A stretch of DNA of 64,000 nt from JBQTHD01 sp052390275 (GCA_052390275.1 JBQTHD010000024.1:1-64000); one strand, 5' to 3'. Shown: positions 25,153 to 33,863, counted from the first letter of the stretch. Made by a program: numbers and translations. Notes: generated by a model not told the origin, from the sequence alone.

Positions 25153-25893
25153 GTGTCCGACGGAGACAGCCCCCCCAATGCCGACGACTCCAGCCGGATG
25201 CCCCTCGTTGCACACCTGGGCGAACTTCGCCGCCGGCTCATCATCTCGGCGGTGGCCCTAGCCGTCGGGGCGGCGGTGGCCTTCAACCGATACCACCTTA
25301 TCCTTGAAGTCCTGATCGGACCGTATCAGCAGATAACCGGCCGAAGCACCCTGCTCATTACCGACCCTCTGGAAGGGTTTGCGACCCGCCTAAGGGTGGC
25401 CGGTTGGTGCGGAGCCTTTCTCGTGTCCCCCGTGATTCTCTGGCAAGTGTGGCGATTCATAACGCCCGGTCTTCACCGTAAGGAGAAGCGGTACGCCATT
25501 CCCTTCATTGTCGCCTCGATACTGCTTTTCAGTGCCGGGGCTGCTACTGCCCTGTTCACTTTCGAACAGGCATTGAGGTTCCTGGTGGGGGTGGGAGGGG
25601 AGAACCTGGACACGTTCTTCTCGCCGTCGAAGTACCTGGGGCTCATCATTCTCATGGTCATCGGCTTCGGAGTTGCCTTTGAGTTCCCGGTGGTACTGGT
25701 CTGCCTGCAGTTGGCCGGAGTACTGACCACCGTCCAACTCCGGCGTTGGCGGCGAGGTGCAGCGGTGGGAGTGGTGGCTGCGGCCGCGGTCCTGACCCCC
25801 AGCCAGGATCCCTGGACACTCTTTGCCTTGGCGGCGCCGCTCTACCTGTTCTACGAGGCCTCTATCCTGATCGGCCGGGCCCTAAAGAAGTGA
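25153..25893 (+). CDS. tatC: Sec-independent translocase TatC
   Basis: 246 aa from GTG 25153 (a TTG at 25150 is also possible). MPLVAHLGELRRRLIISA is the signal-peptide binding N-terminus. Six membrane segments are visible, with the conserved LEGFATRLRVA and WQVWRFITPGLHRKEKR between the first two and FEFPVVLVCLQLAGV later. TatC recognises twin-arginine signals and works with TatA/B. The stop shares one base with the helY ATG, so coupling is likely. Confidence 0.93.
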   Translation: MSDGDSPPNADDSSRMPLVAHLGELRRRLIISAVALAVGAAVAFNRYHLILEVLIGPYQQITGRSTLLITDPLEGFATRLRVAGWCGAFLVSPVILWQVWRFITPGLHRKEKRYAIPFIVASILLFSAGAATALFTFEQALRFLVGVGGENLDTFFSPSKYLGLIILMVIGFGVAFEFPVVLVCLQLAGVLTTVQLRRWRRGAAVGVVAAAAVLTPSQDPWTLFALAAPLYLFYEASILIGRALKK

Positions 25894-28343
25894 TGGGATC
25901 AAGCGGTGACGTGGTGACGCACGCAACAGGTGGAGGAACAGATGAAGAAATGAAGGCCGACCTGTTCGCCCAACGCCTCGGGTTTCCCCTGGATGGCTTT
26001 CAATCCCAGGCACTGAAGATCCTGGATGCTGGGAGTTCGGTGGTCGTGGCTGCACCCACTGGGTCAGGTAAGACTGTGGTGGCAGAGTATGCCGTTGCGA
26101 AGGCGCTGGATCTCGGCGGAAAAGCGTTCTATACCACTCCCCTCAAGGCACTATCGAATCAGAAGTACAGCGACCTATGTCGCGTATACGGGAACGACAA
26201 GGTCGGATTGCTTACTGGAGACACCAGTCATAATGGCGAGGCACCGGTTGTAGTCATGACCACCGAGGTGCTTCGCAACATGCTCTACGCGGGCTCTGCA
26301 ACTTTGCAGGGATTGCGCTATGTGGTCCTCGACGAGGTTCACTTTCTGGGAGACAGGGACCGGGGCCCTGTGTGGGAGGAGGTCATCATCCACACCCCCC
26401 CCGAGGTGGACATGGTGTGCCTCTCGGCCACTGTTTCCAACGCGGAGGAGTTCGCCGCCTGGGTCGGGACAGTTCGGGGCGGGACTGAGGCGGTGATCGA
26501 GGAGCGCCGCCCGGTCGAACTGGTTCATCGCTACCTGGTGGCCGACCGCCGTAGCCACGAGATGAACCTGATCGACACCTTCGTGGATGGTTCACCCAAC
26601 CCGGCGGGAGCGTTCACCGACACCCCCCTTTCCTCACTCGGAGCCGCGGGTCGGGGCCGGGGGGCACACCGTGGCGGGAGGTGGCGCCCGCCGCGGCGCG
26701 AGGAGGTGGTGGAACTGCTCCGGGACAAGGGGATGCTTCCGGCCATCACCTTCATCTTCAGCCGGGCCGGGTGCGACGATGCCGTGCGCCAATGTCTGGC
26801 GTCAGGTCTGCGCCTCACCACCAGCGACGAGCGCCACCAGATTCGCCAGATCGTCGACGCCAAATTGGAGAATCTGACCGACTCGGACCTCCGGGCCCTG
26901 GGCTGGCAGGAATGGATGACCGGACTGGAGGCCGGCTTCGCCGCCCACCACGCGGGCCTGGTTCCTGCCTTCAAGGAGGCGGTGGAGTCGTGCTTCTCGG
27001 CCGGGTTGGCCAAGGCCGTGTTCGCCACCGAGACCCTGGCGCTCGGGATCAACATGCCGGCCCGGACGGTGGTGATCGAGAAACTGGCGAAGTTCGGTGG
27101 TGAACGCCACCAACTTCTGACCCCGGGGGAGTACACCCAACTCACGGGGCGGGCCGGGCGCCGGGGAATCGACCCGGTCGGCTACGCCGTGGTGGTCTGG
27201 TCCCCCTTCGTCGCCTTCTCCGCCGTGGCCGGTCTGGCCTCCACCCGAACCTTCGGCCTCTCCTCCGCCTTCCGACCCACCTACAACATGGCCGTCAACC
27301 TGGTGCGACGGTTTGATCCCGATCAGGCTCGCCACCTGATGAACCTGTCCTTCGCGCAGTATCAGGCGGACCGGTCAGTTGTGGGGCTGGAGGCACAACT
27401 CGAGCGCAGCCGCCGGATGCTGGCCAAGGCCCAGGGGGACGCCGCTTGTGACCTGGGAGACATGGCCGCCTACCGGCAAAGCCTCGGCAACCGGCCGAAT
27501 CCACCCGGGCGCCACCGCTCGACCCGCCGTAGAGGCCCGGCTCCTCCGGGTCCGGTCGCCGACTCGAAACCTTCGCCCTCAGCCGACGTCTCCGCGGTAG
27601 CCGGATGCCCTTCGTTGCGGCGCCACCTGATGGCCGCCACCCGAGCCGACCGCCTGGAGGTGGAGACGGCTCGCCTCGTGCGGCGCGTGCAGAGCCGTAA
27701 CGACTCGCTGGCGCGTCGACTCGATCGGGTGCTGGGCCTTCTGGAGCGCTGGGGCTATGTGGAGAACTGGCAGTTGTCGGCCTCTGGGGAAGCCTTGGCC
27801 GGGACTTACTCCGATGCCGACCTCCTGGTGGTGGAGTGCCTCCGCAGGGGACTCCTGGACGGTCTGACCCCGCCGGAAATGGCTTCCCTGGTGTCGGTGT
27901 TCGTCTTCGAGGGCCGTCGGGGGTCCAGGGGCCCCAACTCCGAACCCCGGTTCCCCAGCAAAAAACTGGCCGAGCGCTGGGAGTGTGTGGCCGTGGTGGC
28001 AGGCGAGTTGCGAGCCTTGGAGGAGGCGAGCCAGATTCCCCCCACCCGCTTCCCCGATGCTGGGTTCATGGCGGCCGCACATCTTTGGGCCGGGGGAGCC
28101 AACCTGGGGGTGGTCCTCGACGACGAAGAGATGACCGGCGGGGACTTTGTCCGAATCGTCAAGCAACTTCTGGATCTGATCAAAGGCATCGCAGTGGTGG
28201 CCGTCGGTACGGAGACCTCCAAAAGCGCGGAGCGGGCGGCGTCCGCCATCATGCGGGGGGTGGTATCGGCGGCGTCAGTAGTAGCTGAGTCGGCTGAGGC
28301 GGATACTGACGTTTTGGCCCAGCAGGTCCCAAGCGATGCCTGA
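25893..28343 (+). CDS. helY: Ski2-like DEAD/DEAH RNA helicase (HelY type)
   Basis: 816 aa from ATG 25893. Motif I is APTGSGKTVVAEYA, motif II DEVHFLGD, motif III LSATVSN, and motif VI is in TQLTGRAGRRGIDPVGYA. The C-terminal half has the Ski2/Mtr4-type helical region and DSHCT-like domain. A Pro/Arg/Ser-rich insert lies near residues 530-565. HelY homologues directly after tatC are standard in actinobacteria. Such helicases unwind structured RNA or RNA-DNA. Slightly shorter than mycobacterial HelY, as I recall it. Confidence 0.9.
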   Translation: MGSSGDVVTHATGGGTDEEMKADLFAQRLGFPLDGFQSQALKILDAGSSVVVAAPTGSGKTVVAEYAVAKALDLGGKAFYTTPLKALSNQKYSDLCRVYGNDKVGLLTGDTSHNGEAPVVVMTTEVLRNMLYAGSATLQGLRYVVLDEVHFLGDRDRGPVWEEVIIHTPPEVDMVCLSATVSNAEEFAAWVGTVRGGTEAVIEERRPVELVHRYLVADRRSHEMNLIDTFVDGSPNPAGAFTDTPLSSLGAAGRGRGAHRGGRWRPPRREEVVELLRDKGMLPAITFIFSRAGCDDAVRQCLASGLRLTTSDERHQIRQIVDAKLENLTDSDLRALGWQEWMTGLEAGFAAHHAGLVPAFKEAVESCFSAGLAKAVFATETLALGINMPARTVVIEKLAKFGGERHQLLTPGEYTQLTGRAGRRGIDPVGYAVVVWSPFVAFSAVAGLASTRTFGLSSAFRPTYNMAVNLVRRFDPDQARHLMNLSFAQYQADRSVVGLEAQLERSRRMLAKAQGDAACDLGDMAAYRQSLGNRPNPPGRHRSTRRRGPAPPGPVADSKPSPSADVSAVAGCPSLRRHLMAATRADRLEVETARLVRRVQSRNDSLARRLDRVLGLLERWGYVENWQLSASGEALAGTYSDADLLVVECLRRGLLDGLTPPEMASLVSVFVFEGRRGSRGPNSEPRFPSKKLAERWECVAVVAGELRALEEASQIPPTRFPDAGFMAAAHLWAGGANLGVVLDDEEMTGGDFVRIVKQLLDLIKGIAVVAVGTETSKSAERAASAIMRGVVSAASVVAESAEADTDVLAQQVPSDA

Positions 28344-28364
28344 GTCGGCAACTGTAATTGACCA

Positions 28365-28997
28365 GTGATCGGCAAGGGTCTGGACTGGGGCCACCCCGGG
28401 TCGGTTCCCCCGGGATCACCGACCGCGAGCGCAGACGCTGAGGCCTGCGCCCTGGTCGACTGGTCCGCGTCCCGGGGTCGATCCGTTCGGTCGCAGACCG
28501 GGACGGGCCAACCGGGCCACCATGAATCCATTGTCGTGCTCGCCGGCGGGGACCTTTGCCGGACCCTAGGTGGCGGAAGAAGCGACCAACCTGTTGGCGT
28601 GATCTTCCGATTGGACGCCGGTCTTGCCCACCTTGACGGCGTCGAACACCGGTTTGTGGCCCACCTGGTAGTGAGGAACTGGTGGTGGGGGAGGGCATTC
28701 GTGGTCATGAACAGCCAGTGGTTGGGCCCCTGGTTGGCGGCCCCTCGGGCTCATCCCGGTGATGGACTGCTGGACATCTTCGACGTGAGCCTGCCTCTGG
28801 GGCAGGTGGCGGCGGTAAAGAGCAGAATTGGGATTGGAGCGCACCTTCCACACCCCGGGATCACCGAGCGCCGGACCCAGGAGACCGAGATAGATCTGGG
28901 CCGTCGGTACCGGGTGTATCTCGATGGCCGGAGAGTCGGTCGGGCCCGCCACGTGGGTGTTCGGGTTCTCGGCGAGGCCTGGTCGGCTGCCATCTGA
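28365..28997 (+). CDS. YegS/diacylglycerol kinase-like C-terminal domain protein
   Basis: 210 aa from GTG 28365. The N-terminus reads IGKGLDWGHPG and contains SDAEACALV and VLAGGDLCRTLGGG. The C-terminal half resembles the beta-sandwich of lipid kinases (GRAFVVMNSQWLGPW, APRAHPGDGLLDIFDV, GAHLPHPGI and YLDGRRVG). The kinase GGDG nucleotide-binding motif is reduced to GGDLCRT, so lipid kinase activity is doubtful. Similar stand-alone proteins occur next to helY in other actinobacteria, from memory. It ends just before the convergent GDPD. Confidence 0.65.
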   Translation: MIGKGLDWGHPGSVPPGSPTASADAEACALVDWSASRGRSVRSQTGTGQPGHHESIVVLAGGDLCRTLGGGRSDQPVGVIFRLDAGLAHLDGVEHRFVAHLVVRNWWWGRAFVVMNSQWLGPWLAAPRAHPGDGLLDIFDVSLPLGQVAAVKSRIGIGAHLPHPGITERRTQETEIDLGRRYRVYLDGRRVGRARHVGVRVLGEAWSAAI

Positions 28998-29028
28998 ACT
29001 TGCGGAGGCGGCTCCGGGTCCCTGACCG

Positions 29029-29796
29029 TCACCCGGAGGAGTCGGCCCAGTCCCCCCGTTTTTGCATTACGGCCTTGAGAAGGGCCGGCCGGTCGGTCAT
29101 GAGCCCGGACACCCCCAGTTCCAGCAAGCGGTTCATCTCCGCCTCGTCGTCGACCGTCCAGACATGGACCGGGAGTTCCCACCTGTGGGCGGCGGCCAGG
29201 AAGGCGGGCTCGATCAAGCGGATGCGGTGGGCGACCAGGGGCACCTGCACACAGGCTCCCCTCCGGGGCCGCCGAACCGGCAGTCCCCAGCCAGCCAGGC
29301 GAACCCGGGTGATCTCGGACGGCCCGAGCGCAGTACAGACCCGACCGCCGCTCAATCGACGGATCCGCTCCAGGCGGGGAGTGGAGAAGGATGCGATACA
29401 GACCCGGTCGAGCGAGTTGGTCCGAACCAGCGCAGCCATCAGCGCGTCGACGCAGGTGTCGGCCTTCGGATCGATGTTCACCCGAACGTCGGGCCATGAC
29501 CCCAGGATGTCCTCCAACAGGGGGATGGGCTCGCACTCAACCCGGGCGGCCGCAACCTCACTCCAAGGGGTCTCGCAGATGGTTCCGCACCGATCGGTAA
29601 GCCGATCGAGGACCGGGTCGTGGAAGGCCACCAGCATCCCGTCGACAGTGGTGTGGACGTCAGTTTCGAGATACTGGTAACCCAGGTTGACGGCGTGGGC
29701 GAAGGCTGCCATGGTGTTCTCCGGATGCTCGCCTCCGCCGCCTCGATGGGCAAAAGCGATCGGTCGGGGGTGGTCGAGAAAGGCCCACCTGGTCAC
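29029..29796 (-). CDS. Glycerophosphodiester phosphodiesterase
   Basis: 255 aa from GTG 29796. Catalytic signatures are intact: FAHRGGGGEHPENTMAAF, LETDVHTTVDGMLVAFHD with the metal Glu/Asp and second His, and NIDPKAD. It hydrolyses glycerophosphodiesters from phospholipid turnover to glycerol-3-phosphate and an alcohol. No signal peptide is present, so it acts in the cytoplasm. The GTG overlaps the oligoribonuclease stop (GTGA), so both form one minus-strand unit. Confidence 0.92.
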   Translation of the reverse strand: MTRWAFLDHPRPIAFAHRGGGGEHPENTMAAFAHAVNLGYQYLETDVHTTVDGMLVAFHDPVLDRLTDRCGTICETPWSEVAAARVECEPIPLLEDILGSWPDVRVNIDPKADTCVDALMAALVRTNSLDRVCIASFSTPRLERIRRLSGGRVCTALGPSEITRVRLAGWGLPVRRPRRGACVQVPLVAHRIRLIEPAFLAAAHRWELPVHVWTVDDEAEMNRLLELGVSGLMTDRPALLKAVMQKRGDWADSSG

Positions 29797-30353
29797 GGTT
29801 GCTTCCCCACCAGTTCAGCAGGGGACCTGAAGATCACCTGGCGGTAGTAGGCCAACTCGGCCACGCTCTCGCGGATGTCGGCCAGGGCCCGATGCCCCCC
29901 GGACTTGGCTGGAAGCCCAGCGAGACTTGCCGGGAACCATCGGCGGCACAGCTCCTTGACTGTTGACACGTCGATGCTGCGGTAGTGAAAAAAGGCGCCG
30001 AGCTCGGGCAGGTGGGCGGCCAGGAAGCGGCGGTCGGTTCCGATGGAGTTGCCGCAGAGTGGCACCACCCCAGCCTCGGGACAGTGGCCGCGTATGAAGT
30101 CAAGGGTGATTGACCCCGCCTCGGCCAGCGACATGGTGGAAGAGGCGATCTCGCCGAGTAAGCCGCTGCGGGTGTGCATGGACCGAACCACCTCCACCAT
30201 TCCCGCCAGGGCCTCGGGGGGATGGTGAACCACCAGGTCCGGTCCCTCGGCCACGACAAGGAGGTCATCGTCGGTGATGAGGCTGGCGATCTCAACGATG
30301 ACATCAGACGCCGGGTCCAGTCCGGTCATCTCGAGATCTATCCATGCCAGCAT
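29793..30353 (-). CDS. orn: Oligoribonuclease
   Basis: 186 aa. This DEDDh 3'-5' exonuclease degrades RNA dinucleotides, including pGpG from cyclic-di-GMP. Visible acids are in MLAWIDLEMTGLDP (DxE), GNSIGTDRRFL (second Asp) and GGHRALADIRESVAEL (His and last Asp). Length is slightly short but normal for the family. A TAGCAT box lies 6 nt upstream of the ATG. Confidence 0.95.
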   Translation of the reverse strand: MLAWIDLEMTGLDPASDVIVEIASLITDDDLLVVAEGPDLVVHHPPEALAGMVEVVRSMHTRSGLLGEIASSTMSLAEAGSITLDFIRGHCPEAGVVPLCGNSIGTDRRFLAAHLPELGAFFHYRSIDVSTVKELCRRWFPASLAGLPAKSGGHRALADIRESVAELAYYRQVIFRSPAELVGKQP

Positions 30354-30565
30354 CGGGCGATGCTATTGCCACTGAGAGAAGCCTCGGCCTGACCCTGTGG
30401 GGAAGCGAGCGTCCGATCTCCCTGGTCAGACAACCTCGATCTCCACCCCATCGAAGGCGCGTGGCCGGCGAGGCCAAGGCGCCGCCGGCCCCGGGCGTTG
30501 ACGAAATCCTGGTGCGCTTCGTGGTCGGCCACCAACAGGGGCACCGCCACACTGGTGTCGAGCAA
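30338..30565 (-). pseudogene. Truncated VapC-type PIN toxin
   Basis: From TTG 30565 the frame reads LDTSVAVPLLVADHEAHQDF then NARGRRRLGLAGH, the first strand and helices of a PIN domain with its first catalytic Asp. After about 40 residues the sequence no longer matches a PIN fold and the remaining catalytic acids are missing; the frame ends inside the orn start region at about 75 aa rather than about 130. No clear antitoxin survives upstream. Confidence 0.6.
30360..30365 (-). promoter_or_regulatory. Possible -10 element for leaderless orn
   Basis: On the minus strand TAGCAT lies 6 nt before the orn ATG, with no ribosome binding site. Confidence 0.4.
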
Positions 30566-30738
30566 AACTCGGGCTCTTTACCGCTGGCCGGCATCGAGCA
30601 GCATCCGGACCATCTCGTCGTCGATGAGCATGCCGGACCTCGGGATTCGAAGGGTGCCGACGTCGCAATGTCGCTTGATCACAAGGGATAGGGGGTCACC
30701 AATACCATCAATGACACGTGGGCCGCAGTATCGGTTGC

Positions 30739-31053
30739 TCAGCAGTCGGCCAGAGCCTGAAGGGCCTGGCACAACTCATGGTGGCGCTGCCCGAGCAGGC
30801 CGACCTTCGAGGTGAGCGCCGTTCGGCCGATCCGCTGGAGGTTGTCGAAGCTCGCCGCGCAACTGGCGTCGAGGCCCTCGTCGATCCCTAGTGGAACTTC
30901 GGTTGGGATGCAGCGGACCGTTCGGGTGACGGGTGCTACGACTATCGCGGTGAGCACCGGCACCGCCTCAGACCGGGTGACGATGAGCACCGGCCGTCGC
31001 TTGTCCTCGGTCTCCGCCCACCAGATCTCGCCCTGAGCCGGAACCGCTACCAA
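30739..31053 (-). CDS. mazF: MazF/PemK-type endoribonuclease toxin
   Basis: 104 aa. MazF signatures are QGEIWWAE at the N-terminus, RRPVLIVTRSEAV, VVAPVTRTVR and FDNLQRIGRTALTSKVG. MazF toxins cut mRNA at short sequence motifs; the recognition sequence cannot be inferred. It overlaps the upstream antitoxin gene by 7 bp, the usual coupled order. It is intact, unlike most toxin genes nearby. Confidence 0.88.
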   Translation of the reverse strand: MVAVPAQGEIWWAETEDKRRPVLIVTRSEAVPVLTAIVVAPVTRTVRCIPTEVPLGIDEGLDASCAASFDNLQRIGRTALTSKVGLLGQRHHELCQALQALADC

Positions 31054-31295
31054 GGCTCCTCCTCGACAAGGGCCCGGGTGGCCTCGTCAAGGCCGGTGAG
31101 TTCGTCCGTAGTTTGAGGCCTGTCGGTATAACTCTGGACGATGCGCTTGGCGACGCCCTCGCGCCGGTGCTGATCCACCAGTGCGGTCAGCGCGATGCGG
31201 ACCGCTTCGGAGCGGCTTTGTACGATGCCGGCAGCCACGAGGGCGTCGACGCCATCGACGAGGTGGTCGTCGACTCTCGCAACCAGTTGCGTCAT
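31047..31295 (-). CDS. Ribbon-helix-helix antitoxin of MazF
   Basis: 82 aa from ATG 31295 (MTQLVARVDD); an upstream ATG at 31319 adds 8 residues. QLVARVDDHLVDGVDALVAA followed by SRSEAVRIALTALVDQHR is a CopG/RHH DNA-binding fold. The C-terminal acidic part (DELTGLDEATRALVEEEPW) would bind and block the toxin. A near-palindromic operator lies directly upstream. Confidence 0.82.
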   Translation of the reverse strand: MTQLVARVDDHLVDGVDALVAAGIVQSRSEAVRIALTALVDQHRREGVAKRIVQSYTDRPQTTDELTGLDEATRALVEEEPW

Positions 31296-31298
31296 GTT

Positions 31299-31317
31299 GC
31301 ACACGCTAGCGTTGTGC
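31299..31317. promoter_or_regulatory. Palindromic operator of the MazF module
   Basis: GCACACGCT and AGCGTTGTGC form an inverted repeat with a single extra base, starting 3 bp before the antitoxin ATG. RHH antitoxins usually repress their own operon by binding such palindromes. Confidence 0.5.
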
Positions 31318-31318
31318 A

Positions 31319-32050
31319 TTGCATTACGTATCGCAAGGTGTCCTACGAACGGGTGTAGGAAGGCTGGTCAACCTTGGGCTGTGTGCATCCTGGGGCTTGG
31401 TCACCGGGGAGGGGCGACCACTCCGCGGCTTCATCGCCGAGAAACTGCATCCCGATCCTGTCGCTGAAGAGATCTCGTACCTGCCGGAGGTGCGCACGAA
31501 GGACCTACTCGAGGGGCTGCGCCGGCGGTCCCCGGAACGACGAGGACTGATCAGGACGGGTTTCGGCGTGCCACGCAAGCAGATCAAGCGAGCGACTTTG
31601 CCGCGCTTCGAGCTGAGCAGCGTCGGCAGCGCGCTGGAGGACGCCAAGCAGGTGCCCGTCGTCCTGCGGGCCCGGCTGACGGGAATTCTCGAACGTCTCG
31701 CCGCCGAAGGCTGCCGAGCGGCGGACTACGCGTTGAGCGGACCGCCCCCGTGGCCGCACCTGTGCGCCGTCCACTTCGACGGATGGCGCGTGGTCGTGGC
31801 CTTCCCGACGAGAGACGAAGTCACGATCGTCAAGATCGCTCGGCACGATCCGGCCGGCGACCCGTACGGCGAGCTTGCCAGAGACTTGCGCCTTCCGGTC
31901 TCCACCGAGCCGCGCACCAAGCCACCGTGCTGCGACCCGGAGGGCGAGCCTCCCGTCGCCGCGAAGCTCGTCGAGGACATGCGGACGGCGTTCGCCGTAC
32001 TCACCCAACGCGAGCGCCGTCAGCGATCGCACCGGTCACGCCGAACGTGA
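31319..32050 (+). CDS. Uncharacterised protein with RelE-like C-terminal stretch
   Basis: Up to 243 aa, reading away from the MazF module. The start is uncertain; a TTG at 31592 would give a shorter protein of about 152 aa. The stretch VVLRARLTGILERLAAEGCR followed by HLCAVHFDGWRVVVAFPTRD and VTIVKIARHD resembles the strands of RelE/HigB-type toxins, but the match is weak. The C-terminus is very basic. It converges with an HTH gene and overlaps it by 15 bp. It may be a toxin; that is inference. Confidence 0.4.
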   Translation: MHYVSQGVLRTGVGRLVNLGLCASWGLVTGEGRPLRGFIAEKLHPDPVAEEISYLPEVRTKDLLEGLRRRSPERRGLIRTGFGVPRKQIKRATLPRFELSSVGSALEDAKQVPVVLRARLTGILERLAAEGCRAADYALSGPPPWPHLCAVHFDGWRVVVAFPTRDEVTIVKIARHDPAGDPYGELARDLRLPVSTEPRTKPPCCDPEGEPPVAAKLVEDMRTAFAVLTQRERRQRSHRSRRT

Positions 32051-32557
32051 CGGCCGTTCGGAGAAGAGCTCCTCGGCGATGCGCTCGGGATCGATCGCAA
32101 CACGCGAGTCGAGCTCGTCGATCCGGTCGCTGAGCTCCAGCCGGGTTCGCTGGTCGTCCAGAGCGTCGAGCACGCGCCGAAGGACACGCTCATCCTGGCC
32201 TCCACGGCGGATGATCGACACGGCTGCGAGTGCCTCGCCGAGGGATCTGGGCGTGACCGCCGCCGGTCGGGCACCGGGGATCGTCCGCAGCACGCCTCGC
32301 TCGATCCATGCCCGAGCGGTCGGTTCGGTGACGTCGAGGAGCTTCGCCGAAACCGACACCGGCACACCCGGCACCGCGTCGTCGGCCCGCTCGACGATCC
32401 GGGTCAGTTGCCTACGAACAACAGCGGGTACCCCACCCCAACCGAGGGCCCGCACGGCATCGGCCACGTCTTCGGCGATAGCGACGCTGGCACGACGATC
32501 GGCCCGAAGCTCGCGCACCCAGGCGGGCAGCGTTGCGGAGGGATCGGCAGAGACCAC
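32036..32557 (-). CDS. Helix-turn-helix protein, possible antitoxin
   Basis: 173 aa from GTG 32557. VSVSAKLLDVTEPTARAWIE followed by RGVLRTIPGARP is an excisionase/MerR-like HTH at residues about 70-100, flanked by helical segments. A long C-terminal helical region with alternating charges may be a dimerisation or partner-binding part. The gene converges with the uncharacterised gene at 31319-32050. A palindrome upstream of the start suggests autoregulation. No named family is recognised. Confidence 0.6.
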   Translation of the reverse strand: MVSADPSATLPAWVRELRADRRASVAIAEDVADAVRALGWGGVPAVVRRQLTRIVERADDAVPGVPVSVSAKLLDVTEPTARAWIERGVLRTIPGARPAAVTPRSLGEALAAVSIIRRGGQDERVLRRVLDALDDQRTRLELSDRIDELDSRVAIDPERIAEELFSERPSRSA

Positions 32558-32576
32558 GGCGGCGAAGGTAGCAGGT

Positions 32577-32606
32577 TCTTTTGGGATCTAATCCATAATC
32601 AAAAGA
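32577..32606. promoter_or_regulatory. Nested palindrome upstream of the HTH gene
   Basis: TCTTTTG and CAAAAGA form a perfect 7-bp inverted repeat around a 16-bp spacer that itself contains GGATCTAATCC. The AT-rich patch stands out from the high-GC surroundings and lies 20 bp before the GTG of the HTH gene, a good candidate operator/promoter. Confidence 0.5.
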
Positions 32607-32830
32607 TAGCGAAGCCGGTGGCCGATGCCTCAAGCGTCGACTGCAGGCAAGACGGCGCCGGCCGGTGACGGGATACCGCACGATTGGAGTAGCAGGCGGA
32701 GTAGCAAGAAGCCGGTCAACCTAAGCTGACGTCCAGCAATACGTCGCTTTGCAGGCGATCTGCGTAGAGCCGTCGATCAGTCGATCAGGCACGGGTTCAC
32801 CCCCTGGCTCCTGGTCGTCGGTCGGAGAGC

Positions 32831-33408
32831 TCAACGTTGTCCTTGACTCGATACGAGTTGGTCCAACGCGAACGCGAAACGTGCTACGCCCGCTCGTCGC
32901 AGCTTCTCAACGTACTGGTCCACACTCAGGTTCGGGCGGCGCTTGAGGTGGAGTAGCCGGTTGATGGTTTCGACTAGGGCATCGGGGGCAGTCCCCAGTC
33001 GTCGGAGGAGATAGCTCTCGGCGGTCTCGACCATGACGCCGTGATCGTCGAAGAAGCCGACGTCGAAATGCCGAAGGTTGGCGGTAATGAGCGCGGTCGC
33101 GCCGCCGGCGAGCGCGGCCATGCGCCGTGTACCCGATCGTCGGGGTCAGAACCGGGGATCGTCTCGATGATCGCCTCGTAGTCCTCGGGAGCAATTCGCC
33201 CAGTTGGAAACGCCTGTCGGATGGCGTCGGTGATCGCCCTGGCCTGCTCTGGAGTGCGGTGCTTCTCCCGCACGATCACCCGCTCCCACTCTTCGAGGAG
33301 AAAGTCGTTCCAGACAAGGTCGTGATGGAAGTCCTCGGCCATCGAGAGCATCAGGTCCATGATCGTCATCGGGAACAAGACGTTGGTGTCGAGGTAGACC
33401 CGCTCCAC
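32831..33408 (-). pseudogene. Frameshifted PIN-domain toxin
   Basis: From ATG 33408 the frame reads MERVYLDTNVLFPMTIMDLM and MAEDFHHDLVWNDFLLEEWE, then AITDAIRQAF, and loses the family near DPDDRVHGA. A shift of one base at about 33120 restores MAALAGGATALITANLRHFD, with the conserved C-terminal PIN strand, and then a long helical tail to 32831. Joined, the two parts make a complete PIN toxin of about 190 residues. The one-base loss may be a real mutation or a sequencing error. Confidence 0.7.
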
Positions 33409-33419
33409 AGACTTGTGGC

Positions 33420-33863
33420 TCAGGCGTCAGCCAGATTGGCATCCTCGACGGTCCGTCGAAACGCCTCGACTCCCGTCCGTCGCCGGTCGCGTTCGGCCTG
33501 GAAGGCGAGGATGTCGGCAAGGAGTATCCGCCTGTGCGCACTGGACGGGAGGGTCTCGCTGGCGATCACTCCCTCACCGAGCAGGCGGGAGAGGTACTGG
33601 CGAGACACGCCGAGCACCTCGGCTGCCTCATTCGGGGTGAGTACCTCGTCGGAACGAAGCACGGTCACGTTGTGACCAGCAGCGATCTCCTCGCTGGCTC
33701 GGCGAAGTAACCGGCTCAGCCCTTCCGGCAGGTCGACGCGTTCTCCAGCGGCGTCCAACGCGACGAGCGTTCCCTCCATAGCAGCCACCCGACGAGCAGC
33801 CTCCCGCGAGTCCGGTGACGAGGTGACCTCATCAGTTGCAGCCAGTCGACGTCCACGAGGCAT
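33420..33863 (-). CDS. Excisionase-type HTH antitoxin paired with PIN toxin
   Basis: 147 aa. The HTH is LTPNEAAEVLGVSRQYLSRL followed by LGEGVI at residues about 75-100, and LPSSAHRRILLADILAFQAE is the typical wing of this antitoxin family. The N-terminal 65 residues look helical. It ends 11 bp before the PIN toxin start, the standard antitoxin-toxin order. Since the toxin is broken, the antitoxin may be a free regulator. Confidence 0.78.
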   Translation of the reverse strand: MPRGRRLAATDEVTSSPDSREAARRVAAMEGTLVALDAAGERVDLPEGLSRLLRRASEEIAAGHNVTVLRSDEVLTPNEAAEVLGVSRQYLSRLLGEGVIASETLPSSAHRRILLADILAFQAERDRRRTGVEAFRRTVEDANLADA

